Shown: piece by piece, positions 41,895-49,641 of the stretch
Layout of the letters: the number at the start of each line of letters is the position of its first letter
How positions within the stretch are numbered: the first letter of the stretch is position 1
Assembly: GCF_001028175.1 (NCBI RefSeq)
Contig: NZ_AEJF01000126.1
Coordinates: 1-49,693 of the forward strand
DNA: 49,693 nt
Reading direction: 5' to 3'
DNA from: Caballeronia mineralivorans PML1(12)
GTDB lineage: Bacteria > Pseudomonadota > Gammaproteobacteria > Burkholderiales > Burkholderiaceae
Made by a program: the position numbers and the translations under genes
Notes under the pieces: generated by a model
What the model saw: the letters and a program-made list of their open reading frames with translations, nothing else
The model's database searches: none
Told to the model about the DNA's origin: nothing

Positions 41895-41924
41895 AGGCTG
41901 AACGCTCCCGCGTTCAGCCTTTTT
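41895..41924 (+). terminator. Rho-independent terminator after the MHS transporter
   Basis: AGGCTGAACGC (41895-41905), loop TCCC, GCGTTCAGCCT (41910-41920), then a T-run to 41924. Perfect 11-bp stem between two convergent genes. The 12-bp palindrome CGTTTGCAAACG precedes it (41881-41892). Confidence 0.88.
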
Positions 41925-41942
41925 CCGTGAAATGACCGCCGA

Positions 41943-42497
41943 TCACGTCAACGCTTCGCCGGCATCGAAGCGAATATCCGCGGTCGCAACTGCCTGTATG
42001 GTCGGACCGAAACTTTCGATCCCCGCCAAAGTCGCGTTGTGATGCTCGACAATCCATGCAGCCTTGGCGTGGTTCTTGTCGTGCGTGGTGTGAGCGTCGG
42101 CCACGAGCGTTACGTCGTACCCGAGAGCGGCAGCGCGACGCACCGTTGTATCGACACAGAACTCCGTGGCGTAGCCACATACGACCACGTTGGACACGCC
42201 GTTCCTTTCAAGGATCGATCCAAGGCTCGTCCTCAAGAACGAGTCCGATGTTGTCTTCCGCACTATCTCGTCGGATGCCTGCACCTGCAACTCTTTGGCG
42301 AGGGCCCAGCCCGGCGTGCCATATTCAAGGTCGTCCGTTGCGCTTTCATGCTGGACGAAAATCACCGGAACGCGGGCGGCACGCGCCCGCGATGTCAGTT
42401 CGTTGATGCGGGCGAAAACACTTTCGGACGATGCCGGTGAAGGAGTCGGCCGGAACAGTCCCTCCTGCACGTCGACCACGATCAGCGCTGCTGCCAT
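41943..42497 (-). CDS. Isochorismatase-family cysteine hydrolase
   Basis: A 184-aa hydrolase. The catalytic triad is D9 in VVDVQEGLF, K81 in VRKTTSDSF and C114 in GYATEFCVDTT. This subgroup (YcaC/nicotinamidase-like, not the siderophore enzyme) cleaves amides or related bonds; the substrate is unknown. AGGAG seven bases before ATG 42497 fixes the start. It is divergent from an ACS-type transporter gene, which may import its substrate. Confidence 0.88.
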   Translation of the reverse strand: MAAALIVVDVQEGLFRPTPSPASSESVFARINELTSRARAARVPVIFVQHESATDDLEYGTPGWALAKELQVQASDEIVRKTTSDSFLRTSLGSILERNGVSNVVVCGYATEFCVDTTVRRAAALGYDVTLVADAHTTHDKNHAKAAWIVEHHNATLAGIESFGPTIQAVATADIRFDAGEALT

Positions 42498-42663
42498 GTC
42501 TATTCTCCTGAGAAAACCGTAGTCTAGCTTGCACGCCTTACATGACCTGCGCGCCCTGTGACTTTTACTCACAGACTCAATATTTTTCGTGCATTGTCGC
42601 GCCCTTTTGCCCGGTGCCTAATCCACTCGAACCGTCGCTCAATGCGCGCATTCAAGGGACAAC

Positions 42664-43998
42664 ATGGACACCGGTGTGCTCAAACCTGCAATCTCAGACC
42701 CGTTGATGAAGCGAATCGCCTGGCGGCTCGCCCCGTTGATGATCCTGATGTACATCGCGAATCAACTGGACCGCGCGAACATCGGTTATGCCGCGCTGAC
42801 AATGAACGCCGAGCTCCATATGACGGCGGCGCAATACGGCCTGTCCGCCAGCCTGTTTTTTCTGGGCTACATTCTCTTCGAGGTGCCGAGCAACCTCTGC
42901 ATGCATCGCTTCGGCGCGCGCCTCTGGATGACACGTATCCTGCTTAGCTGGGGACTGCTTTCGTCGCTGACCAGCTTCGTGCCCAGCGCGCACTGGCTGT
43001 TTGTCGCGCGTTTCTTTCTGGGTGCGTTCGAAGCCGGCCTGTTTCCCGGGATGGTGTATTACCTCACGCTCTGGATGCCCGCGCGTAATCGCGTATGGGT
43101 CATGTCGCTGTTCGTCACCGCCATTCCGCTGACCGGTGTGCTCGGTGCGCCGGTTTCCACGTGGCTCATGGCGCATGCAAACGTGTTCGGCATCACCGGC
43201 TGGCGCGCGATGATCCTGCTCGAAGGGCTGCCTGCAATCATTCTTGGTGTCGTCGCTTATTTCTGGCTGGCCGACGATCCCTCGCATTCACGCTGGCTAT
43301 CGGCGGCGGACAAAAGCGAGATTGCAGCAGCGCTTGCCGCAGAACAGGCTCAGGCCGCTGCCGCAACCTCGCCGTCGAGCGCCTTGAATGCCCTTAAGAA
43401 CGCGAAAGTCTGGGCGCTAGGCGTCGTTTATTTCGGCACCAATGCCGGCATCATCGGCTTGCTTTATTTCCTGCCGCAAGTGGTCAAGACGTTTGAAGTG
43501 ACGTTCGGCGTGAAATACAGCATCACGGACATCGGCCTCATCACGGCGATCCCGTTCGGTGTCGCAGTCATTGCAACACTCATTTGGGGACGCCTGGTCA
43601 GCCGCAGGCAAATCACCGCGGCGCATGTAGCGGGACCACTCCTGGTGTGCGCGGCATCGCTCTCCGTGGCGCTGTTGTTGAGATCTCCCTATCAGACCAT
43701 CATCGCGCTCGCGATCGGCACGTCGGCGTGCTTTTGCAGCATCACGACCTTCTGGCAACTGCCGAGCCGCATCCTCACCGATCGTGCCGCCGCAGCGGGC
43801 ATCGCGTTGATTACAAGCATTGGGGTGTCGTCGGGATTCTTGCTGCCGTATTTCATCGGCTGGGTGAAAGATGCGACGGGCACGTTCGTGCTCGCGTTCA
43901 TCGGCATTGCAGTGGCAATGGTGATCGCGTCCGCCGTGGTCGTGTTGCTCGAAGCGGGGCGGAACAAAATCGATGCGGCCGGGCTTGCCAGCGAGTGA
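42664..43998 (+). CDS. MFS transporter, anion:cation symporter (ACS) type
   Basis: A 444-aa transporter with 12 helices. The ACS signature is seen in helix 1 (PLMILMYIANQLDRANIGYA) and in FFLGYILFEVPSNLCMHRFG, with FFLGAFEAGLFPGMVYYLTL in helix 4. Relatives carry organic anions such as tartrate, glucarate, phthalate or pantothenate. It is followed after 61 bases by a GcvA-like LysR gene on the same strand, and the isochorismatase-like gene is divergent on the other side; together these look like one catabolic unit. Confidence 0.9.
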   Translation: MDTGVLKPAISDPLMKRIAWRLAPLMILMYIANQLDRANIGYAALTMNAELHMTAAQYGLSASLFFLGYILFEVPSNLCMHRFGARLWMTRILLSWGLLSSLTSFVPSAHWLFVARFFLGAFEAGLFPGMVYYLTLWMPARNRVWVMSLFVTAIPLTGVLGAPVSTWLMAHANVFGITGWRAMILLEGLPAIILGVVAYFWLADDPSHSRWLSAADKSEIAAALAAEQAQAAAATSPSSALNALKNAKVWALGVVYFGTNAGIIGLLYFLPQVVKTFEVTFGVKYSITDIGLITAIPFGVAVIATLIWGRLVSRRQITAAHVAGPLLVCAASLSVALLLRSPYQTIIALAIGTSACFCSITTFWQLPSRILTDRAAAAGIALITSIGVSSGFLLPYFIGWVKDATGTFVLAFIGIAVAMVIASAVVVLLEAGRNKIDAAGLASE

Positions 43999-44059
43999 GA
44001 TTATGTGGCGTTATCATCGGCGCATGCGGGTTTGTTCCTCTTGATCCAAAGGATTGCCG

Positions 44060-45013
44060 ATGCGTCGCGGAGTGCCCAGTCTCAGTGCGCTGCAAGCGTT
44101 TGAAGCAGCCGCGCGCCATGAAAGTTTTTCGAAGGCCGCGCTCGAGCTTTCGCAGACGCATGGTGCTGTCTGCAAGAAGGTCAACGAGCTCGAAGCGCAT
44201 CTCGGCATCACGCTATTCGAACGGGTCCGCCAGCGGCTGGTATTGTCCCCGGCGGGCGCGGAATACGCGCGGCGCATCCGGGTGCACCTCGACCAGATTC
44301 GTCGCGACACGCTCGACGTCGTACGCAAGCAGAGCGAGGTTCCCGTCCAGCTCGCCGTCGGGGTGACCTTCGCGGCGCAGTGGCTGATTCCGCGCCTGCA
44401 TGATTTCTACGAGCGTAATCCGGACCTGCAACTCCATATCATGGGCCGCGACCAGCCCACTTTCTTCGACGACTCCAGCTTTGACGCCGCGATCTATTTT
44501 GGCCAGGGTCTGTGGCCCGCCATGCCGGGCCAGCCGCTAGTCAGCGATGACAAGATCCTGGCCGTCTGCGCGCCAGCCCTGGCTAACGGATGCGTCGGCT
44601 TAAGCGCTGCGGAGATCGGCACCCTGCCGTGGATTCACACTCGCGACTTGCCGCGTGCGTGGCTGGCGTGGTCCGAAACAGCGGGTCCGCGAGTGATCGA
44701 ACACAGTGCGTCGAACCAGCATTACGACATGTTCATCATGGCGATCAACGCCGCAATCTCAGGATTGGGCGTGGCGTTGCTGCCGCGCATTCTTATCGAT
44801 CGTGAACTGCGGGCGGGCACGCTGGTTCAAGTTCATCCGCACGCCATTCCGAATCCAGAGACCGTCTATTACTCGTTCCCCGAGCAGAAACGCGACTGGG
44901 AGCCGCTCAAGCGTTTCGATGGATGGCTGACGTCGGCCGTGCGCGAGTATCGCGACGGCTGGGGTCGGCGCGAACGCGCGGACATGACCGAAGCCACGTT
45001 CTCGCCGACCTGA
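44060..45013 (+). CDS. LysR-family regulator, GcvA-like
   Basis: A 317-aa regulator with the helix-turn-helix at about 6-64 (SLSALQAFEAAARHESFSKA, ALELSQTHGAVCKKVNELEA). The ligand domain shows the GcvA/TrpI-like start VQLAVGVTFAAQWLIPRLHD and a C-terminal SGLGVALLPRILIDRELRAG. AAAGGA six bases before ATG 44060 decides the start over the TTG two codons earlier. It is downstream of the ACS transporter and convergent with the aldolase gene, 12 bases away. Confidence 0.88.
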   Translation: MRRGVPSLSALQAFEAAARHESFSKAALELSQTHGAVCKKVNELEAHLGITLFERVRQRLVLSPAGAEYARRIRVHLDQIRRDTLDVVRKQSEVPVQLAVGVTFAAQWLIPRLHDFYERNPDLQLHIMGRDQPTFFDDSSFDAAIYFGQGLWPAMPGQPLVSDDKILAVCAPALANGCVGLSAAEIGTLPWIHTRDLPRAWLAWSETAGPRVIEHSASNQHYDMFIMAINAAISGLGVALLPRILIDRELRAGTLVQVHPHAIPNPETVYYSFPEQKRDWEPLKRFDGWLTSAVREYRDGWGRRERADMTEATFSPT

Positions 45014-45025
45014 ATACGCTTGTGT

Positions 45026-45829
45026 TCAGAGGTACTCGCGCAAGTCCGGGCTGTCGCGCAGGAGTTGCTGGTAGAGCCCTTGAAAGCCGAGCCACGCTAC
45101 ATAATCCGAGCCTAATTGTTCACGCGTTTCCCGCGCTTCGGCTTCGTTGAGCGGCTCGATCGGGCCAGCTGCTTCGGCCAGCAACTGCACCTGGCAGCAG
45201 CGCTCCATCGCGATGAAGCGATACGCCGCTGCGTCAACCGACGAGCCCACCGTCAGCAAGCCATGATTGAGCAGGATGGCGGCTCGTTTGGCCCCCATCG
45301 TCTCTGCGATGCGGCGGCCTTCGTCGGCGGCCAGCACGACCACGTCGCCGCGAAACAGGACGTGGTCTTCATAGAAAAGACAGGCTTCCTGGTTGAGCGG
45401 CGCTAGCAGCCGCGAGCGCGCGGAAAACGCGCGACCGTAGGTGGTATGCGTGTGGGCGGCCGCCACGACATCGGGATTGGCGCCGTGAATACCGCAATGG
45501 ATGGCTGCCGCTGCCGCGTTGACGGGACCCGTGCCATGGTAGACGTTGGCGTCCTCGTCGATACAGACGAGGTCGTCGGGACGAATCAAAGAAAAATGCT
45601 GCGCGTAGGGATTGACCCAGAAGCGGTCGTGGAACTCCGGATCGCGCACGGTGATATGTCCCGCGATACCTTCGGCCAGCCCGAAGCGCGCGAAGATGCG
45701 AAACGCCGCAGCGAGTTTCAGCTTGCGATACCGGCGCTCATCGTCGACGCTGGAGAATACCGGTGGCTCCGGTAAATCCCCGCCTATCGGCTTGGGAATT
45801 CGACGCTCCTGGAACTCCGCATGACCCAT
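45026..45829 (-). CDS. Class II aldolase/adducin family protein
   Basis: A 268-aa zinc enzyme of the fuculose-phosphate aldolase/adducin fold. Metal ligands are H126 and H128 in VAAAHTHTTYG and a third His in ILLNHGLLTVG; the nucleotide-like loop region AGHITVRDPEFHDRFWVNPY is conserved. Members cleave or decarboxylate small hydroxy acids or sugars; this subgroup has no settled substrate. GGGGG four bases before ATG 45829 sets the start. A 24-bp palindrome lies 118 bases upstream. Confidence 0.87.
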   Translation of the reverse strand: MGHAEFQERRIPKPIGGDLPEPPVFSSVDDERRYRKLKLAAAFRIFARFGLAEGIAGHITVRDPEFHDRFWVNPYAQHFSLIRPDDLVCIDEDANVYHGTGPVNAAAAAIHCGIHGANPDVVAAAHTHTTYGRAFSARSRLLAPLNQEACLFYEDHVLFRGDVVVLAADEGRRIAETMGAKRAAILLNHGLLTVGSSVDAAAYRFIAMERCCQVQLLAEAAGPIEPLNEAEARETREQLGSDYVAWLGFQGLYQQLLRDSPDLREYL

Positions 45830-45947
45830 CACGCCCCCTACCTTGCTAGTGATCGAAGGTTCGATTTTCATGCGGGCGCATAACACCGTCTATCGACGAT
45901 ATGTCACAGGATTGCGTCTCGTGCTCACAACGCATCAGGTTGCGGGT

Positions 45948-45971
45948 TTTTATATCGCTAGCGATATAAAA
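45948..45971. promoter_or_regulatory. 24-bp perfect palindrome in the aldolase/DUF1059 gap
   Basis: TTTTATATCGCT (45948-45959) followed by its exact complement (45960-45971), centred on CTAG. The inner ATATCGCTAGCGATAT and the flanking A/T make it a strong candidate operator for a dimeric repressor. The matching regulator is not evident among the neighbours. Confidence 0.65.
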
Positions 45972-46044
45972 GTCATGCCCCTTTACAGGCGTGGCTTTCA
46001 TGGGCGGAATAACGGTGAATCAGTTCGCAAGCCTCATGTCAGCG

Positions 46045-46072
46045 ACCTATAATTTTCGCAAGCGCTATAGGT
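46045..46072. promoter_or_regulatory. Inverted repeat ACCTATA/TATAGGT
   Basis: Arms at 46045-46051 and 46066-46072, 14 bases apart, 72 bases before the DUF1059 start. It may be an operator or a promoter-proximal stem. Confidence 0.35.
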
Positions 46073-46143
46073 TGAGGAATGCGTGGCGCTAACTCGGTTA
46101 ACCCCGTCGATCAACTCCGTATTACGTAATGGGGAATGACGCC

Positions 46144-46356
46144 ATGACCCGCAAATACATCGACTGTCGCGAGTTTCCAAGCGAGATGAATTGCACCGTC
46201 GCGCTGTCCGCGGACTCTGACCAGGAACTCCTGGATGCGGCCGTCCAGCACGCCGTGTCCGTCCACAAACATACCGACTCTCCCGAGCTGCGTTCACAGC
46301 TGAGCGCGCTGTTCCACCAAGGCACCCCGCCGGTCGATTCCCCGCGAGCCGGATAA
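46144..46356 (+). CDS. DUF1059 family protein
   Basis: A 70-aa protein starting MTRKYIDCREFPSEMNCTVA, with the DUF1059 pattern (CREFPSEMNCTVALSADSDQ) and the helix ELLDAAVQHAVSVHKHTD. Two cysteines (C8 and C17) and histidines could bind metal. The family has no known role. GGGGAA lies upstream of ATG 46144; an ATG five codons earlier (46129) is possible. It is monocistronic. Confidence 0.82.
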   Translation: MTRKYIDCREFPSEMNCTVALSADSDQELLDAAVQHAVSVHKHTDSPELRSQLSALFHQGTPPVDSPRAG

Positions 46357-46480
46357 CTTGCTGCCAAGCAATTAAAAGCGCATTTCCGCGCAGTGGCGCC
46401 GACACATCGATAAGTATGACGAACAGATTGTTCGTTCGACGCCGTGCATTTCAACCAGGGTGCTTTTAAGGGAGCGCATC

Positions 46481-47536
46481 ATGGCAGTCGACCAGTCAAA
46501 ACTCGATGCATTCATGGGAGGTTTTGTCCACGATCTCGGCGCCGTGATGCATGCGGCCACCGTAGTCGTGGGCGATCAGCTTGGGCTTTACAAGGCGCTC
46601 GCCGCCAAGCCGTTACGCGCGGACGAACTCGCCCAGGCAACCGAGACCGACGCGCGTTATGTTCGCGAATGGCTAAGCGCGCAGGCCGCGAGCGGCTATG
46701 TCAACTACGATCCCGCGTCGGAACGCTTCAGCCTCAGCGAGGAACAGTCCTTTGCGCTCGCCGAGGAAGGCAGTCCGGCATTCATACCGGGAGCGTTCCA
46801 GATTGCTGTCGCCCAGTTCAAGATCATCCCGAAGATGGTGAAGTCGTTCAAGACCGGGCTGGGGGTTGGATGGCACGAGCACGACGTCTCGCTCTTTCAT
46901 GGCACGGAGCGTTTCTTCCGTCCGGGTTATGCCGCGTATCTCGTGAGCGACTGGATTCCGTCGCTTGGCGGCATCGAGGCGAAGTTGAAAAACGGCGCAC
47001 GCGTAGCCGATATCGGCTGCGGGCACGGTGCGTCCACCGTCATCATGGCGCAGGCCTATCCGCAGTCGACGTTCGTCGGTTATGACTATCATGAGGCGTC
47101 TATCGAGCACGCCCGGGAGTCGGCAGCAACTGCCGGCGTGGGAGACCGGGTGAGTTTCGAGGTCGCTTCCGCCAGCGATTACCCGGGACGCGACTACGAC
47201 TTCGTCACCATGTTCGACTGTCTTCACGACATGGGCGATCCGCTTGGCGCATCGCGTCACGTGTTTGAAACTTTAGACAGCGATGGCGCCTGGATGATCG
47301 TCGAACCGTTCGCCAACGACACGCTTGAAGGGAACCTGAATCCGGTTGGGCGGATCTTTTACTCGGCGTCTACGCTGATCTGTACGCCGGCTTCGCGAGC
47401 ACAAGCGGGTTCGATGTGCCTGGGCGCGCAAGCGGGCGAGCGGCGGATTCGCGATGTGGTCACCGAAGGGGGTTTCACGCAGTTTCGCCGGGCCACGGCG
47501 ACGCCGTTCAATCTCGTTTTTGAAGCGCGGCGATAA
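46481..47536 (+). CDS. SAM-dependent methyltransferase with N-terminal winged helix
   Basis: A 351-aa enzyme. The N-terminal 80 residues form a winged helix (DQLGLYKALAAKPLRADELA, VREWLSAQAASGYVN); the Rossmann methyltransferase domain begins at about residue 170, with the SAM loop VADIGCGHGAS, acid VGYDYHE and motif DFVTMFDCLHDMGDP. The two-domain layout resembles small-molecule O- or N-methyltransferases; the substrate is unknown. GGGAG lies eight bases before ATG 46481. It is convergent with the TetR gene, with a hairpin between them. Confidence 0.85.
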   Translation: MAVDQSKLDAFMGGFVHDLGAVMHAATVVVGDQLGLYKALAAKPLRADELAQATETDARYVREWLSAQAASGYVNYDPASERFSLSEEQSFALAEEGSPAFIPGAFQIAVAQFKIIPKMVKSFKTGLGVGWHEHDVSLFHGTERFFRPGYAAYLVSDWIPSLGGIEAKLKNGARVADIGCGHGASTVIMAQAYPQSTFVGYDYHEASIEHARESAATAGVGDRVSFEVASASDYPGRDYDFVTMFDCLHDMGDPLGASRHVFETLDSDGAWMIVEPFANDTLEGNLNPVGRIFYSASTLICTPASRAQAGSMCLGAQAGERRIRDVVTEGGFTQFRRATATPFNLVFEARR

Positions 47537-47547
47537 GACGTGAGTGA

Positions 47548-47581
47548 GGTGGTTCCCGGGCGTTTCGCGGCGGGAACCACC
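47548..47581. terminator. 11-bp hairpin between convergent genes
   Basis: GGTGGTTCCCG (47548-47558) and its exact complement (47571-47581) with a 12-base loop, 11 bases after the methyltransferase stop and 11 bases before the TetR stop. No T-run follows immediately on either strand. Confidence 0.55.
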
Positions 47582-47592
47582 CTGCGTGGATC

Positions 47593-48411
47593 TTACTTTT
47601 TCGCCGAAGCCGTCGTACTCTTGCGGGCAGCGGTTTTTTTTGCCACCGCCCGCGCGACCGGCTTCTTGCTCCCGCTCGATTCGCGCGCGTTCGCAAGCAC
47701 CTCGTTACTCGCCTCGTTACTCCATTGTTCAAGCAAAATTCGAGTCTGCGCGCGTACCGTCGCCTTGAGCAATTCGCCCTTCTCTGCGTCGATCTCGGTC
47801 CATCCAAGCAACGCAAGCGTCGTGCGCGGCGCAACATGGAACATCAACAGTTGTCCGTGCAAACTCAGCATCCGGATCAACGCAAGCGGATCGTCGGGTT
47901 TCGTACCGGTGATTCGTGCGATCAACCTCGAGCCGACATCGTTTAAAGGCTGTCGCAAGCGCCGCGTCAAAATCTCCGATGCGATGGAGGGCTCATGCCC
48001 TGCCTGTTCACGCGCGAAAAAGAGCCGTTGGTTAGTCGGGCCGCAAGCCTTCAGGAACATGCGATCCGCAATCGCTTCCTGAATGCGGATGAACGCATCG
48101 ATCAGCACCGGCGTGTCGCTGTCGTTGCTCAACACCTCGGCCGCGTGAGTCACGACTGGCTCGAAGGTCTCCCAGGAAGCGTCGGCGATGTATTCCGCGC
48201 ACGCGCGATAGACCCCCTCTTTATTCTCGAAGTAATACTGCAGCGCGGGTGCATTGACGCCAGCGCGCGCGGCGATGTCACGCGTGGACGCGCCCTCGAA
48301 ACCATGCTCGCCAAACGATTCGATCGCCGCCTCGATGATTCGCAGCCTTGTCTCGTCGCCTCGCACATATCCACCGGCCGACGGACGGCGTAGCCGTTTT
48401 GTGTCGTTCAT
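47593..48411 (-). CDS. TetR-family regulator (CecR-like) with a lysine/alanine-rich tail
   Basis: A 273-aa repressor. The TetR helix-turn-helix is at about 20-65 (GFEGASTRDIAARAGVNAPA, LQYYFENKEGVYRACAEYIA). The C-terminal effector domain resembles the CecR/YbiH group (SEILTRRLRQPLNDVGSRLI), which controls HlyD-type pumps. The last ~30 residues (SSGSKKPVARAVAKKTAARK and on) are rich in Lys, Ala, Ser and Thr, like histone H1 or AlgP tails, and are not part of the usual TetR fold. GGGAG eight bases before ATG 48411 sets the start. It is divergent from the pump genes. Confidence 0.9.
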   Translation of the reverse strand: MNDTKRLRRPSAGGYVRGDETRLRIIEAAIESFGEHGFEGASTRDIAARAGVNAPALQYYFENKEGVYRACAEYIADASWETFEPVVTHAAEVLSNDSDTPVLIDAFIRIQEAIADRMFLKACGPTNQRLFFAREQAGHEPSIASEILTRRLRQPLNDVGSRLIARITGTKPDDPLALIRMLSLHGQLLMFHVAPRTTLALLGWTEIDAEKGELLKATVRAQTRILLEQWSNEASNEVLANARESSGSKKPVARAVAKKTAARKSTTASAKK

Positions 48412-48437
48412 CCACGCTTCTCCCTTCAACATTACAA

Positions 48438-48497
48438 AATATATCACTTGACACAATTTTACCAACTGGAATAATTGTTCCGATTGGAATAATTTGG
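48438..48497. promoter_or_regulatory. Overlapping divergent promoters with TGGAATAATT repeats
   Basis: Rightward: TTGACA (48448-48453), 17 bases, ATAATT (48471-48476). Leftward: TTGGTA (48465-48460), 16 bases, TATATT (48443-48438). Overlapping these are the dyad GGAATAATTGTTCC (48468-48481, one mismatch) and a second direct copy of TGGAATAATT (48485-48494), 18 bases on. A repressor bound here would block both promoters. Confidence 0.65.
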
Positions 48498-48504
48498 ATC
48501 AAAG

Positions 48505-49641
48505 ATGTCAACAACAGCAGGATCGCCGCAGGAAATGCCTCAAGATTCCGCCGCTTCGCCCGCGCGGCGATCGGGAAAACGCCTGATCCTCGTTCTGCTC
48601 GGGATCGTTGTGCTCGTCCTTGCGGGAATCTGGCTTGCGCGCTGGTGGACAGTCGGGCGCTTTATCGAAAGCACCGACGACGCTTACCTGCAAGCCGATA
48701 GCGTCACGGTCGCACCCAAGGTCAGCGGCTACGTGACCGACGTCTATGTAGGCGACAACGCCATGGTCAAGGCAGGCGACCCGCTCGTGCGGCTCGATAC
48801 CCGCCAGTACCAGGTTGCGCTCGATCAGGCCCAGGCGACCATCGCGGCGCGCGCCGCAGACATTCAACGCGCGCAAGCCGATATCCTGCAGCAGCACGCC
48901 AATATCGAACAGGCAAAAGCACAGCAGCAAGTTGCCCGTGTGAGCGCCCAGCATGCCCGCGATGAAGTCCAGCGCTATGCGCCGCTCGCGGCCACCGGCG
49001 CCGAAACCAGCGAACGGCTGGCTGAGTTGACCAGCACGCGCGATCAGGCGCTGGCGACGCTCGCGGCCAACGCCGCGGCCGTTGATGCCGCCGAGACACA
49101 GATCGCCGCCACGACCGCTCAGATCGCCCAGGCACGTGCCCAGCTCGAGGCAGCGGAGGCGAGCGCGCGGCAAGCGCACCTCGACTTGCAGGACACGGTC
49201 GTGCGCAGCGCATTGGCCGGCAAGGTCGGCGACCGCTCGGTCCGGGTCGGTCAATACGTCCAGCCGGGCACACGAATGCTGTCGGTCGTGCCGGTGCAAA
49301 GCACCTATCTGACCGCCAATTTCAAGGAAACGCAGGTCGGCCACATGCGTGTCGGTCAGCCCGTGATCCTGCATGTGGATGCGCTGCCCGGCACGGATCT
49401 GCACGGCGTGGTCGACAGTTTTGCACCGGGCACCGGTGCGCAGTTCGCGCTGCTGCCGCCCGAAAACGCCACCGGCAATTTCACCAAGATCGTCCAGCGC
49501 ATTCCCGTGCGCATTCGCATTGAGACGGGTCCGGAAACACGCAGCGTGCTGCTGCCGGGCTTGTCGGTGACGGCCGACGTCGACACGCGGTCCTCGCGCG
49601 AGGGCGACAAGCGCATCGAAGCCGAGAATAACCATGGCTGA
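48505..49641 (+). CDS. HlyD/EmrA-family membrane-fusion protein
   Basis: A 378-aa periplasmic adaptor of a drug efflux pump. One transmembrane helix at about 27-48 (LILVLLGIVVLVLAGIWLAR) anchors it. The biotinyl-lipoyl part (VAPKVSGYVTDVYVGDNAMV) and the long alpha-helical hairpin at about 100-235, Ala/Gln-rich coiled coil, follow; the beta-barrel part has PGTRMLSVVPVQSTYLTANF. It links the inner-membrane MFS pump to an outer-membrane channel. The next gene overlaps its stop by eight bases. It is divergent from the TetR regulator. Confidence 0.93.
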   Translation: MSTTAGSPQEMPQDSAASPARRSGKRLILVLLGIVVLVLAGIWLARWWTVGRFIESTDDAYLQADSVTVAPKVSGYVTDVYVGDNAMVKAGDPLVRLDTRQYQVALDQAQATIAARAADIQRAQADILQQHANIEQAKAQQQVARVSAQHARDEVQRYAPLAATGAETSERLAELTSTRDQALATLAANAAAVDAAETQIAATTAQIAQARAQLEAAEASARQAHLDLQDTVVRSALAGKVGDRSVRVGQYVQPGTRMLSVVPVQSTYLTANFKETQVGHMRVGQPVILHVDALPGTDLHGVVDSFAPGTGAQFALLPPENATGNFTKIVQRIPVRIRIETGPETRSVLLPGLSVTADVDTRSSREGDKRIEAENNHG

